DNA from: Globisporangium splendens
Taxonomy: Eukaryota > Oomycota > Peronosporomycetes > Pythiales > Pythiaceae
Direction of reading: 5' to 3'
Length of the DNA: 64,000 nucleotides
Assembly (NCBI GenBank): GCA_006386115.1
Contig: VFIW01000021.1
Coordinates: 248,001 to 312,000 of the forward strand
This document shows positions 44,201 to 55,854 of the stretch, one piece after another. A program made the position numbers and the translations under genes. The notes beneath the pieces are model-generated. The model saw nothing but the letters and a program-made list of their open reading frames with translations. It did no database searches and was not told the DNA's origin. Numbering within the stretch: position 1 is the first letter of the stretch; each line of letters begins with the position of its first letter.

Positions 44201-47200
44201 GACAGCGGTGAAAATGCTACTGAAACTCAAGGCAGCACTATCATTTGTACGCGATGCTCGACAGACGGAAGTGCGATCGAGCAGGAAAGCTTTGGCTGCC
44301 AAACGTGTGGATTGATTCATGGGAACACTCTCTGTCGAATCTGTGCGTCAGTGTGCCACGAAGGCCATGAATTAGTCGCAATGGGTGTCATGTCTGCAGC
44401 TTGTGCGTGCCATATTCGTGGCAGTAGGCTGTGCCGTTGCAGTTCTCCTGTGAGCGCAGACGACTTCCCACAGCTTCAGCACCCAATCGCGGTTCCATTG
44501 TGGTGCTGTAGTAAGTGCACTGTTATCAACTCGGTGGATCTGAACGCGTGTTCTGTCTGCGGAAACAAAGCGCCTCGCAATGCCAGCTCGGTGTCGCCAA
44601 ACAAGCCGTCAACATCAACCGCATTAGCCTTGGTCGAGACCCCACGGCCAGTTCTACCGAGCGTTGACTGGTCTTGCGAAGCTTGTACAATGCTGAACGC
44701 ACCAGATGCTACGAAATGCAGCATTTGTGAGACCCCTCGCCCCAAATCCGCAGAATCTGCAAGTGGAACTGACAAAAGCAAGGACAACAATGGGTTGATT
44801 ACCCTATACTATGCAGCAGAAGACGCTGCGAAGCAAAGTCAACCAGGCACACGAAGCTCCACTCCTCGTAGTCAATCCTGGTTCTGCTCTGCTTGCACGA
44901 TGGAGAACAAAGGCACTGACGACACGTGCTACATGTGCTCTACAATGAGAGCAGTGCCGATCGTGGATCCAGTGGAGTCGTCGGAAGTAATATTGGCATT
45001 GCCACCCTCCAAGACGGACCCGCTGCATCTTCCTGTCCCGATCGATTTGAGCAAAGATGCCACCGGTGAAGCAAGCACAGCCCCAGCAGCTGCGTCACCG
45101 ATTGCGCCGTCTACCAAGACGGACAACCTGAAGTTTCTCCATGGCTACAAGCGAACGGTTGCAGAAGCGTCAAGCCAGTCAGAGTGCATTGCTGCAATGC
45201 AAGGCTCGACGTGGGAAACTACTGCCGGTAAAATGGAACTTTCATTCCAAGGAAGTCATATCGCCGAATACATTGTCGGTGCGTACGCAGACAAGGATGG
45301 ACAACTGAGTGGGATCGCCAGAATCAATGACGACGGCGTGTGGAAACTGGAAGGAAAGTACAAGAAGCTTACTCAGTCGCAGGGAAATGCGTTCATTTTG
45401 CATTGGGATCAGTTTACAACGCGGTTCGATGGCAAATGGTATCGAGGAGATGGTTCTGGCGACTGGAAGTGTGTAGCATCTCCAAACACGTCCGAGTTCC
45501 GCGGGCTTACCACAGTTGAGGGCTCGAAGCAATTGAATCATCTTCAGCCGTACTACTCGGGGATGATCAATATGAAGCAAAACCTCACGAACGTGTGCTA
45601 CCAGAATAGTTTCCTGCAAACTCTGTTCATGACACAAGATTTCCGGCGGTTAATCTTGTCATTACAACTGGAACGCTATACGTCGGCGCCAAGTGATGGC
45701 GCTCCAAGCGCAGGTGGATATGATATTCTCGGATGTGTGCAGAATTTGTTTGCAAGAATGGTGGCGTCGCAGCGTCCGTCACTCGACTCGCATGCGTTGC
45801 AGCGTTGCTTAGGAGCAACCTTCCAGGCAGGAAGACAACAAGATACGTCGGATTTTGCGCATTACCTGATTGACTCTCTATCAGAGCAGTTGAGCCAGCA
45901 ACATGACACGGTGGACGGGATCTCGAATGTGTTTGGTGGAATCCAAGCCACGGTTTTGGCATGCAAAACCTGCGGGAAGAAATCTGTCAACAAGGAGTAC
46001 TTCTGGGAGCTTCTTCTGAATATGATTGACCTCCGGTATACACCAATCACAAGCATAACTGCTGTTAGTGGGTCATCTACAGACATCAGCACTCCTACTG
46101 GGTATGAGAGACTCAACAACGACCTGAACAAGGACAGAGATGGCGCACCGTATGTCTTCTTGTGCGTGAAACGTTGCCCTGAACGTAAATCGACGACTGC
46201 GATGGATGTCGATGACACCTCACTTCTGCCGATTACCGATCTGGTCGTTAAAGTAGCGCCGTCACTCGATGTCAAGCCGACGATGGTTGGATATGATCGC
46301 GTTGAGCTGGATCTGAATGTAGGCAGGAGCGCGAATGTTGTGGGAGGAAAGAAGCAAGTATACTTGTTTACTCGACGTGAACCGAACGGTTCTCCGATTA
46401 CTGACCTGCAAGTGATTTATGGAAACGAATCAGTCCCAGACGGCTTCAAGCAGATTCGTGTCGATCTGAACCAAGGTGAAGGCACGAAGGTGTTCCTGTG
46501 CTACCGATGCGACATGCCAATCACGGATTTGAAAATCGTCAACAGCGGCATTCCTGGGTACAAGATGGTGGATCACTTGCTGAACTTGAGTCACGACGAC
46601 AGCGTCAAGCAATACCTAGCGTACCAAGTTGGCGGCAATGAACCGTGCTTGACGGATTTGAAACTTGTCGAAGGCGATGAAGTTTCCCTTTACCAAGACC
46701 AAGGATGGACGTCTATTGGTAGTCCTTCGTCTGTGTCTGTCGGCGAAGCAGATCCTGTTGAAGATGAAGCTCCTCTGGCAGCGCCGTCCCAGTTAATGGT
46801 GCGACGAGGACATGGCAACCCGATTTTCGCCATTGACGTTTTCCGTGCGCCTCGACAGGTTCCAAAGTACAACGACTACGAAGTCATCGACTTGTACCCT
46901 TCCGAAAATGCTGATGGTATTCCGTCACTCATGAGAGGAGATTGGATGGCCGGTGAAGACACGGATAGATCTCGAAAAGCCGTGCGTATTCATTCAGTAT
47001 CCGACCCCATTCCAGAAACGCTGGTCGTAAAAGGCAGCTTCGAAGACAAAGGAGAGATCTTTACGGTCGCGAATGTTACAACAACATGGGCGCAATCTCT
47101 GTCACAAGAAGCAGGAACATCGTCGGAAGCGAAGCAAGTTTATCACGTTACCGGATACTGGAAGGGACCAAAGACCAATCAATCGCAACTTTTCGATGTG

Positions 47201-49354
47201 GAGCTTCGTCCCGATGCGGCTTCGAACCTGTATGCGCTCAATGGCACAATTGGCGACGGCAAGGGCAGACCAGTAACCTTGCATGGAATCCAGACATCGC
47301 AAACAGTCAAAGTGAAATGGCCAATTTCAGAGCTGATGGTGTTGCGTGGGGATGAAAAGGTTCCAGAAGGCGTCAAAATCGTTCGCGACACTTGCTCAGG
47401 CAAATCTGGAAATCTGCTCGCGCAAACGCAGTCTCCGCATTCACTGTACTTGGCCGTCAAACGCGAAGAGACCCCTGCTTCAGGGTCCTACATCAGCGAT
47501 ATTAACGTGATTTACGGCGAAATTGATGCAATTCCTGAAGGTTATACTTGCATCCAAACCACTCCGGGAGGGTTCTCAGCGAACGTGAACGATGGCACTT
47601 CGGGCGTGCCGATCTTTATCTGCTACCGTCGCGCATTTGGGACGCCGGACGAAAAGGTTTTGATGGATGTATTTCCGATGTGGACATCGGGACCCCAAGT
47701 CGATGCGCTTCCTGCTGGATTTACTAAAATCCAACACACGCCGTTGGGAATGGATGCGAATCTGAATCAAGGTACCAATGGAGTTGCCATCCATCTCTGC
47801 TACACCAAATCGGATCCTGCTCAGGTGGTGAAACCCGTTGACAACCCTTTGAATGGCGAGTACGAGATCACGTCATCTGCTCCTGCTGGCTTCGGAAAGT
47901 TCATTGGACTGTCGGTATTGGAGCGTGTTACCGATGCTCGAGTCGTGGAAGGCAGGTTCGGCACCATTTTGCATGGCTATCTGCCAGGATCGCTGCGAGG
48001 CATAATTTTCAAGTCCGAACAGAGGCAAAAGCAAGTGATGATCGGTGTTTGCAGCACAGAATCTCAGGGTAACCCAACGACCATGACAGATTTCATGGTG
48101 GCGAGTTATCCTTTCGAGCTAGTCATGAGCGATAATGGCGATGAGATGGAAGGATGGTGGAGTACTCTGGACGAGACGCCAGCAAGTGGCCCGACAGTGA
48201 GCCCTGCAGCTTCAAGTAGTTCAACTGCAAGCAGCACGAATGCTGGAGGAGTGTGGAAGCTGATGAAGGATTCCTACGTGCGCGTGGCGTTCAAGAAGGA
48301 CTATGGGACTGAGTGGAAGGATGGGCGTCTAATTTCGTCGGAGCGTGTTTGGCGGCATGATATTGCGTCGATGCTCTCGAGATTTGTCGCAACGAGAACG
48401 CTCGGTGGAGACAACTTGCTTTCATGCTCTCAGTGCGAGAAGAAGACGGAATCACGAGCCCATACAGTGATCGTGTCGCCACCAGCGCACTTGATTTTGA
48501 CGTTGAAGCGCATGTTCTATGACTGGACGCAGCAGAAGACACGTAAATCCCTGCATGACGTTGGCTTTCCTGCGTTGCTGACACTCCCGTCCTTGACCGA
48601 AGAGGATGAGGAAGCTGTGTTCGATGAAAATGAAGAGCATCTGAAGGAGAAGCATCGCAGTCGTCACTATGGTCTCTATGGCGTGCTGATTCATAGCGGA
48701 CTGACCGCAAATTCGGGCCACTACTACAGCTTCTGCCGCGAGAGCGACGACACTGCACAGCAACTACATTTGGAAGATTCTCCAGTATCGCCATGGATCA
48801 AGTTCAACGACATGAAAGTTGAGAGATCCAACTGGAAAGAAATCAACAGGCTTGTGGCCAACTCTGTCTCGGATGCAGTGTACTTGCTGCTGTACAAGAA
48901 GCTCAGCTACCCGGTTCCAGATGTGGTGAACGTCCACGAAGAAAGCCTGGAGAGTCCAAGATCCGGAGGAGATGACGAAGAAGCGATGCTGCTTGCCAAG
49001 GCAATGGCCTTGTCGATGTCTGCCGCGGGCCAAAAGGGACCTGCGAACCACGAGGCTGAAGAGGAATCAAAGGCAAGTGAAACAGAGGAACATGCTCCGC
49101 GAGCATTTATCGACCCGTCGATCTTGAAGGAGGTATGTTTGCTTGTGCACATGTATTGGACGAAGGCGAGCCACATGTATGCTCATTGGCTGTATGGTTG
49201 CTTTTAGGTGGAGCGTGAGAACACAGTGTTCATGAAGGATGCGCTCGGCGCTACTTCGAGTGCATTGCATGCAGACGATTTACACACGCTGCTCGTGCTG
49301 CGTCACTCGTTCCCGTTGCATCTTCGTGCGATTATCGACCAAGTTCAGCCGTAG
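41225..49354 (+). CDS. Giant ubiquitin-specific protease with RanBP2 fingers, UBR-like box and MABP repeats
   Basis: Cysteine deubiquitinase of the USP (C19) family, 2684 residues from exons 41225-49132 and 49208-49354. Order of parts: helical N-terminus (1-380); RanBP2-type zinc finger (about 391, WNCHACTMSNEASATKC); ConA/LamG-like region (about 515-675, IAIQVWIRPEIPHEG); UBR-like Cys/His box (about 1002-1078, CQTCGLIHGNTLCRICASVC, then CHEGHE); three more RanBP2 fingers (about 1092, 1148, 1218); USP catalytic domain from about 1450 with Cys box NLTNVCYQNSFLQTLF (C1458) and His box SGLTANSGHYYSFCRES (H2499), then WIKFNDMKV. Between these boxes, at about 1640-2190, lie repeated PITDLQVIYGNE...GTKVFLCYR units of MABP/beta-prism type. 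A UIM-like helix (EEAMLLAKAMALSMSAA) sits near 2585-2600. Catalytic residues are present, so activity is expected. Confidence 0.9.
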
Positions 49355-49675
49355 AAACAAAGCGAAACTTCGGTCGACTGGTGGTTAAAGCGAAAATCAT
49401 AGAGAAAGAAAAAGGTGCGCATTTCACATGAATGACGAATGATTTTGAGAATTTTTGTCGTGTTCAAACTTCAAACGTCTAAACTCACAGAGCTTGCGTT
49501 GAAAGAACAAAAAGCAAATCAAACGCCAAAGAAAGAAAGAAAGGGATCACAAGATCAAGTGCAATGCAAAGGAAAAAGAAATGAAAAAAATGAAAGCGAC
49601 GAAAGGAATCCCAGAAGCTCAGACAACGACCACCAGAGAGGAAGCGTCGAACGCTCCAGATCAGCAACTCAGTCA
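49355..49675. other. Convergent intergenic region
   Basis: A-rich DNA between two gene ends; no feature seen. Confidence 0.45.
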
Positions 49676-51039
49676 TCACGCAGCAACAGCACAGACACGA
49701 GGACGCTTGTACACTCCGACTTCGCCCGCTTGTTCCCACTCAGCCAGAGTGTTTCGGTACGTATGGATCAGAAACTTCAACGCCGTTGGTCCACCAATGA
49801 CTGCTTCGAACTTGTCGCGACTGCGGATATCCACCAAGTTCAGCGACGGCATGGCGGCCGTTGCCAATACCGAAGCCAAGGTGAGCTTCGTGCAGCCCCA
49901 GAGGCGTAATTCCTTCAGGTTGCGAAGCGACGCGACGACACGCAGAATCGCAGCATCAGTCACGCGCGAGCATTGCGAAAGGTTCAGGTTCTCCAAGTGC
50001 GGCAACGAGTCACAGATAACGTCGATGGACTTGTCCGAGATCTTGTAGCAGTACCGAAGGTTCAGATCTTTCAGCTTTGGCAACGCAGTGGCAACAACAG
50101 CGACAAGCCTGCAGAGAGAAACAACAGGACGACATTAGTAAGTGGGCATAAGCAGCCGTTTCCAAACAGCCAATCCACTTACTTGTCGTCGACTTTGTGG
50201 CAGTAGCGCAAGTTGAGACGGTTGATCTTGGAACACTTTTCCACCACATGCGCGATTGACTTGTTGTCCACATTGTGGCAGCCCCACAGGCTTAGATCCT
50301 GCAGGTCTTCACATAGAGCGATGTTGCGAACATCATCGCCCTTCACCGTGTGGCAACCCAGCAAGTCCACGACACGGAGTGTCTTGTGGTTGTTGGCCAT
50401 AAACATCTCCAGCGCCTTGGGATCAAGAGTCATGTCACGCAGGTGGAGTTCACGCAAGCTGGTGCAATACTCTGCCAGCACCAACAACTGAACATACACA
50501 AACACAACCATCTTCTGTCAGCAGGTTGCTTCCATCTTAGAAACAATTCACAAGTTACTTGACAAACTTACCCCGTCGGCGCCGAGCGTGTTGCAACGGT
50601 TCATATCCAAGACTTGAAGCCCCGCCAACGCGTCCTTGGCGAACGGTGACTGCGACAACACGTTTGCCGAGAACGCATCACAGCTCGCCAAGTGGAGTTC
50701 CTTGAGCGCACCGCCACGCGAATGCTTCAGCAGCGTCGTCCAGAAAGACTCGGGCTGCTGGTTGTCTTTGGACTTGCACAAGTGCTGGTTCTTGGCCTCG
50801 CAGTCCTCACACGCCGCGCAAAACGACGTGAAGTGGGTCGCCAGTGGTTCCTCAAGCAGCCATTTCTTCGTGCACAGGAGCGCAAACCGGTCGCGTGTCG
50901 TCAGAAAGCCCATCATGGTCTGCAGGGTCTCCGACGACATGGACGCCTGGAGCCAGTCCTTCTTCTCATTCTCGTGCGGGGCCGCGCCAGTTCGCGCCAT
51001 CTTGGTGCGCTCCATCTCTTGGTCCACTCGAACTGCCAT
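49676..51039 (-). CDS. F-box/LRR-like protein (cysteine-containing LRRs)
   Basis: Probable substrate receptor of an SCF ubiquitin ligase. Exons 51039-50572, 50487-50183, 50108-49676 join in phase (401 residues). A degenerate F-box-like helix set is at about 20-60 (SSETLQTMMGFLTTRDRFALL). From about residue 110 there are 10 or so leucine-rich repeats of the cysteine-containing AMN1/FBXL type, for example LRVVDLLGCHTVKGDDV, LQDLSLWGCHNVDNKSI, INRLNLRYCHKVDDK, LKDLNLRYCYKISDKSI and LENLNLSQCSRVTDAAI. The repeats continue to near the C-terminus. A Cys-rich segment (FCAACEDCEAKNQHLC) separates the two parts and might bind metal. The ATG at 51039 is the first in frame; MARTG at about 51000 is an alternative. 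Confidence 0.85.
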
Positions 51040-52887
51040 CCACAGCGGCAAAGCTCCTTTCGTCTCCTTCCTTTCTTCCTTGGAGCCTTCGTCAAACAAC
51101 AAATACAAACTTGGTAATTAAAAAAATCTCTCTCTCGTCTCGAACGTCTACACTCAGTAGGTCTGCCAAAACGCCGTGCGGGTTTCGTGAGTGCGCTGGT
51201 TAATCCACTGGTGCTGCGGGCAGTCTTTCAGCATTGAAAGAATGGAAAGCGGGGCGGACGTGACAGTCAACTGGAGGAGTCAAACGGCAAGAGCGCGCGC
51301 GCGACGGGCAAACGACCCAATCACAAGAGAAGACAAGTAATATCTCTTTCTTCTGCTTGCGCGACGGAGCTGCTTGGGCTTCTGGAACGGGCGGACAGCG
51401 GCGGCGCTTTCGTTCGCTTCGTGCCTTGTGGAGTGTGGGAAGGGATGCTGGTTTGGTTATGGCTTGAGTGTGGGCATGCGCGAGAGAAAGGAAATTAAAA
51501 AACCAGCAGCACGGTTATATTTCTGGACGAACTGTGCGCTTGTGCTTGATGAAGGGGGGAGAGAATGAGGTAAACTACTGATTTGGGTGGTGGTCGGGAA
51601 TTTATCGATTTCATGCGACCAAGAGGGCAGAGTGCATACCTAAGGATCTGGTCATTTACATCTACTGTACGGGACTAATGTAAACTACGAGAGCAGGGAT
51701 GGGTTAGGCATCCAAGTTGATTCATTCTCACAGGAAGCTGAGAAAGCATTTGCAACTGGTAATGTATTCAAAACTGTGTTGTCCTGTCAAATTACGTGCA
51801 CACAAAGCGTATGGGTATATTGAGACAAAGAGGCATTCAACATTTGCTGTTTGGCTTGGACCTTGAGACATGCAGCAAATGTGTCTTGAAGCGATGCAAA
51901 TCAGCTCGCACTCATCGTTGCATTTGGAAGAAGGGGAATGGGAGGCAAATGACCTCGAAACGATCTACAGTACCTGTTTGGATGGGATGACGCCAATGAC
52001 GACGCAGCCAATATGGCGCCGCAATCGAGGGGCACAAGTCTCAATAAGGTCTCAACACGCAGACGGCGCTCAGCAATCTCGATCTCAGGGTCAACAGTCG
52101 TGCGCCAGTGGCCGAGTTCGTTCGGTTGTGTCTTGCGTCCTGAGCTCCTGGACATGGGTTCTGCTTGCGTGATATGTGTGGTCCCGTCAGCACGTTGCTG
52201 AGAAACGTGGCGCAGCATATCTTTTGCAACGGCGGGGGTTGCACTTGGTGTCGTCCGCGGCAACTCCTGCTTGTGTGCTATGACCACAGCAGCGAAAATG
52301 AGCGTTTCACTGACTGACGAGGGGCATCCACAGTGTTCTCTTGATGCGCACTGGCAAATCCTACCGACCCAGACTGGATACTGCACGGCGCAGGTGATAT
52401 TGTAGCTTGTGCACATCTCTCTCCTTCAGAATGGCGGCTTCAACTTTTCAAAATCATCCTCGATGCTCTTTGGAAAACTCGCAGCGTATCAGCGCACAGG
52501 ATGGAGCCATGACGTCGAACGCGAAGCCAAATGACACACCGTGGGTCAAGCAAAGGAAGCAAGCTGGCGTGCGGCATAGGGCGTGCCTCCCCCTCTCGTA
52601 GAAGCGCAATTCATTAAGGTGCAGATGGAAACTCATGCGCATTGAGCCAAATAGCGCATGGCAGCGCATGTTGATTCGCTGGCATTTTCCATGTGGGTTT
52701 GCTCGATTTGACCCATTTGTGTGGACTCAGATCTGATCCCACCTCCAAAACGTTGCACAGACACTCTATCATTCTGTCCCACACACTACTCTACCAATCA
52801 TTCACCAGTCAATCAATTCGTCTGCCCAAGAGCTGCGCACACACATTGACCTGGTAGAGCAGCACTGAAGGACGCGAGCAGTTTACG
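51040..52887. other. Divergent intergenic region, no firm gene
   Basis: A 1.85-kb gap. The longest frame, minus 52416-51901 (171 codons, with CQCASREHCGCPSS near its start), has no recognisable domain and lacks the GC-ending codons of neighbours; it might be a lineage-specific gene or chance. A CG-alternating run lies at about 51291-51303. Promoters for the F-box/LRR and NSUN2-like genes lie at the two ends. Confidence 0.4.
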
Positions 52888-55310
52888 ATGGCCGGACAGA
52901 GTCGAGCGGCGCAGCGGCGCGAGAAGCAGAAGAAGAGCAAGCAGCTGTCACCATCGGCTGCCAATGCCAAAGCAGCACCAGCGAAGAACTCTGGCGCATC
53001 GAAGCAACCGCAGAAGAAGCAGAGCGCGTACCACAGCGACCGTGACAGCGACGACGACCAGTTTGGCGACGCAGCCCTGGCCGGCGTACTCCCGCTGAAA
53101 TCGCTCGAAGATGCCGAGGTGCGCGATTTCGTGTCGGAGTTGGATCAGAACGCGAGCGCGATCCACGCGTCGAAGAAAGCCAGCAAGCGCACGCGCGCCG
53201 AGCTCGCGCAGCACGAAATCGACAAGAAGAAGAAGCGCTACCGCGAGGACAAGGCGCAGAAGATCGTGTGGCGCAAGTTTGACCGCGAGAACCGCACGTT
53301 TGAGCAGTACTATCAGGAGCTGCTGCAGCTGCCTGCGGACGAGTGGACCCAGTTTGTCGCGAGTCTGAAGGAGCCGACGCCGATTCATGTCCGCGTCAAC
53401 GGTACGCACGCAGCATCCACGAGTGAATCATTGGATGGTAGTGACTCATGCTTGTGTGCGATTGTCTATAACAATGCGTGTCTATAGGGAACTACAGGAG
53501 CTTGAGTGAGATCGTGACCGGCACGCTGGAGACGGATTTCGATATGAGCAGCCGGACCGTCAAGCTTGCGTCGGGCGACGAAAAGCAAGTCGAGTTTGCG
53601 CCAGTTCCGTGGACAGGCAACAAGACTCTGTGGAAGGTGAGCATTTACTGTAGCGAATGTTCTTTGTGTCTGAGGTAGACCATTGTGCTGATACATGACC
53701 GATTGTTGCAGCTTTCGATTGACAGCAAGAGTTTCCGCAAGTCGGAGCCACTCAAGGACTTGAGCAACTACTTTCGCGCGCAATCCCATCTCGGTTTGTT
53801 GCTTCGTCAAGAGCCTGCGACGTGCATCCTCTCGACGTTCCTGCAGGTCAAGCCTGGGTTCAAAGTGCTCGATTTGTGTGGTGGTGGCGAGCATCGCGCG
53901 CCGATGATCGTCGAAGCGCTCACTGCCGATGACGCACCACAGACTGGTTTGCTGGTCGTGAACGAGCGTGACGCGAGTGTGGCGAATGTCGCGCTTCGCA
54001 ATCTCTCGCGTACGTTGGCGTTGTCGCGAGAAACCGTCGTGACGGCGCACAAGGCGCTTGAGTTCCCACAGCCTCACGATGGAGCAGACGGAGTCGAGAA
54101 CGCGCTGTTCGACCGCGTCATTTGCACTGCGCCATGCTCGGGCGACGGATTGATCCGAAAGATCCCAGAACGATGGCGCACATGGAGTCCGTCGTATGCG
54201 TTCAAGTTCCACGGGAGCCAGGTCGCGACGCTCACCAAAGCCATGTCGCTGGTCAAGGTCGGCGGTTCCGTTCTGTACAGCACGCGCTCGTTCAACCCGA
54301 TCGAGAACGAAGCCGTCGTAGCTGAGCTTTTGCGAAGTGGTGAGGACGCCTATGAGCTCATCGACGTGTCGGGACTGTACCCGGACTTGAAGCGAACAAG
54401 CGGATGCACGACGTGGAAGGTTCTGGACGAGGACATGGAGGCTGTCGAGTCCTGGGACGACGCGAATGAAGACCAAAAGAGATCGTTGCGCGCCACCATG
54501 TGGCCTCCATCGGTTTCGGAGAGCAAGAAGATGCACCTGGATCGCTGTGTGCGCGTGCTTCCGCACCAGAACGATACCCACGGTCTGTTCGTCGCGGTGA
54601 TCAAGAAAACCAAGACGACGGCCGCGGTTCCAGTCGCTGGTCCCACTCCTGCGGCTGGTGCTGCGAGCAAAGCCGACAAGAAGAAGGTCAAGGCTGCTAA
54701 GAAGATTCTCGGAAGCTTTTCAACGATCGAGGAGAAGAACCTGAAGGTCATCCGCGCGTTCTTTGGTCTCTCGGCGACGAACCAGCTCACTCGTTCCCAC
54801 TTTATGGAGCGCAGCGGGTTTGCCAAGGACAAGTCGGTGCACCTCGTGACGCCAGCAGTGTCCATTTTCCTGGACGATGTCTACAATGGCCGCGTGTCGG
54901 TGTACAAGGCTGGCGTGGAGGTGTTGCGTCGCACGACCACAGGCTACGACCTCGTGGACGACGGTGCGCGTGCGCTGCTGCCGTTCTTGAGCCGCCGTGT
55001 GATCCAGCTGCAGATGGACGAGTTCTCGTCGCTGCTCACGACTAAGGAGATGTGGCTGAAGAATGCGAGTGACGCCGTGCGTGAGGTGCTCGCGGAGATG
55101 CCAGAAGGAAGCCTCGCCGTCGTACTGGACGACATGGAGCCTGCGCAGACCGCTGATCAGGATATCGTACTTGTCGCGACCAAGCGCCACAGCTCGTACT
55201 CGCTGACCTCGACGTCGGCGGCCATCGCGCGCGTCAAGTCGCTGCTCTCGGAGCTCAACACGGGCGACGAGGACGGAGACGGCTACGACTCGTTTGAATA
55301 CGAAGACTAA
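52888..55310 (+). CDS. NSUN2-like RNA m5C methyltransferase homologue, probably catalytically inactive
   Basis: Homologous to NSUN2/Trm4, nuclear enzymes that methylate cytosine 5 in tRNA. Exons 52888-53401, 53488-53636, 53712-55310 join in phase (753 residues). The N-terminus is basic. Family-specific blocks are clear: FEQYYQELLQLPADEWTQF, SRTVKLASGDEKQVE, TWKV after SGCT, and MHLDRCVRVLPHQNDTHGLF, which copies the NSUN2 wording MHLERCLRILPHHQNT. However, SAM-binding motif I reads LDLCGGGEHRAP (residue 274 on) instead of LDMCAAPGSKT, and motif VI reads YSTRSFNPIE, with Arg413 where the catalytic cysteine should be. The second cysteine, in APCSGDG (C363), remains, but the preceding Asp is Thr. 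I infer a pseudoenzyme, perhaps a tRNA-binding partner. The C-terminal domain is full length. Confidence 0.85.
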
Positions 55311-55854
55311 GGACGCACACAATAGAAAGACATAGATAAACGAAACATGAGTATAGTTTGACAACAACGACCAAGGCTGCTTCTGTGTTGTGCTTGATAC
55401 CAAATGCCATTTTCCTTCTTGATACCGGCTCATAATGGTTGGTGGAGGATGCTTGTCAAAATGCTGCCTAGGATATCCTTTTGATACCTTGATGCCTGAT
55501 GCCTCAGCCTGCTCTTCAAGAACTCGACATTCAATCAAACAGTAAATGGAATTCTCTTTGTTGTCTGCTTTTATATTGATGCGTTTGAAATGTGCACATG
55601 AAGCTCCTACTTACTACTTGTGACCTACTACTGATATCCGATCCTACCCTACTTACCACTACTTTTCTATTATTCCCTGCTTTTCGCTAGACTACAATTT
55701 ACTCTCGACTTTGGTTTTCGCTTTGCTTTGAAGTTTGCTGCTGTTGTTTTTCCATTTCACAGTCGTCATGTACACGGGGGGAAGAGAGAGCGCAAGAGAA
55801 TCGCTCACAATACACACTCACACACACACACACTCACACACCTTCGGCTCACTG
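55311..55854. other. Convergent intergenic region
   Basis: Pyrimidine-rich, AT-rich DNA between two gene ends, with a CA/CACT repeat at about 55809-55840. No gene seen. Confidence 0.45.

Noticed and set aside
51901..52416. 171-codon minus frame between the F-box/LRR and NSUN2-like genes
   Set aside because: No domain or neighbour-like codon use; kept only as a remark in the intergenic entry.
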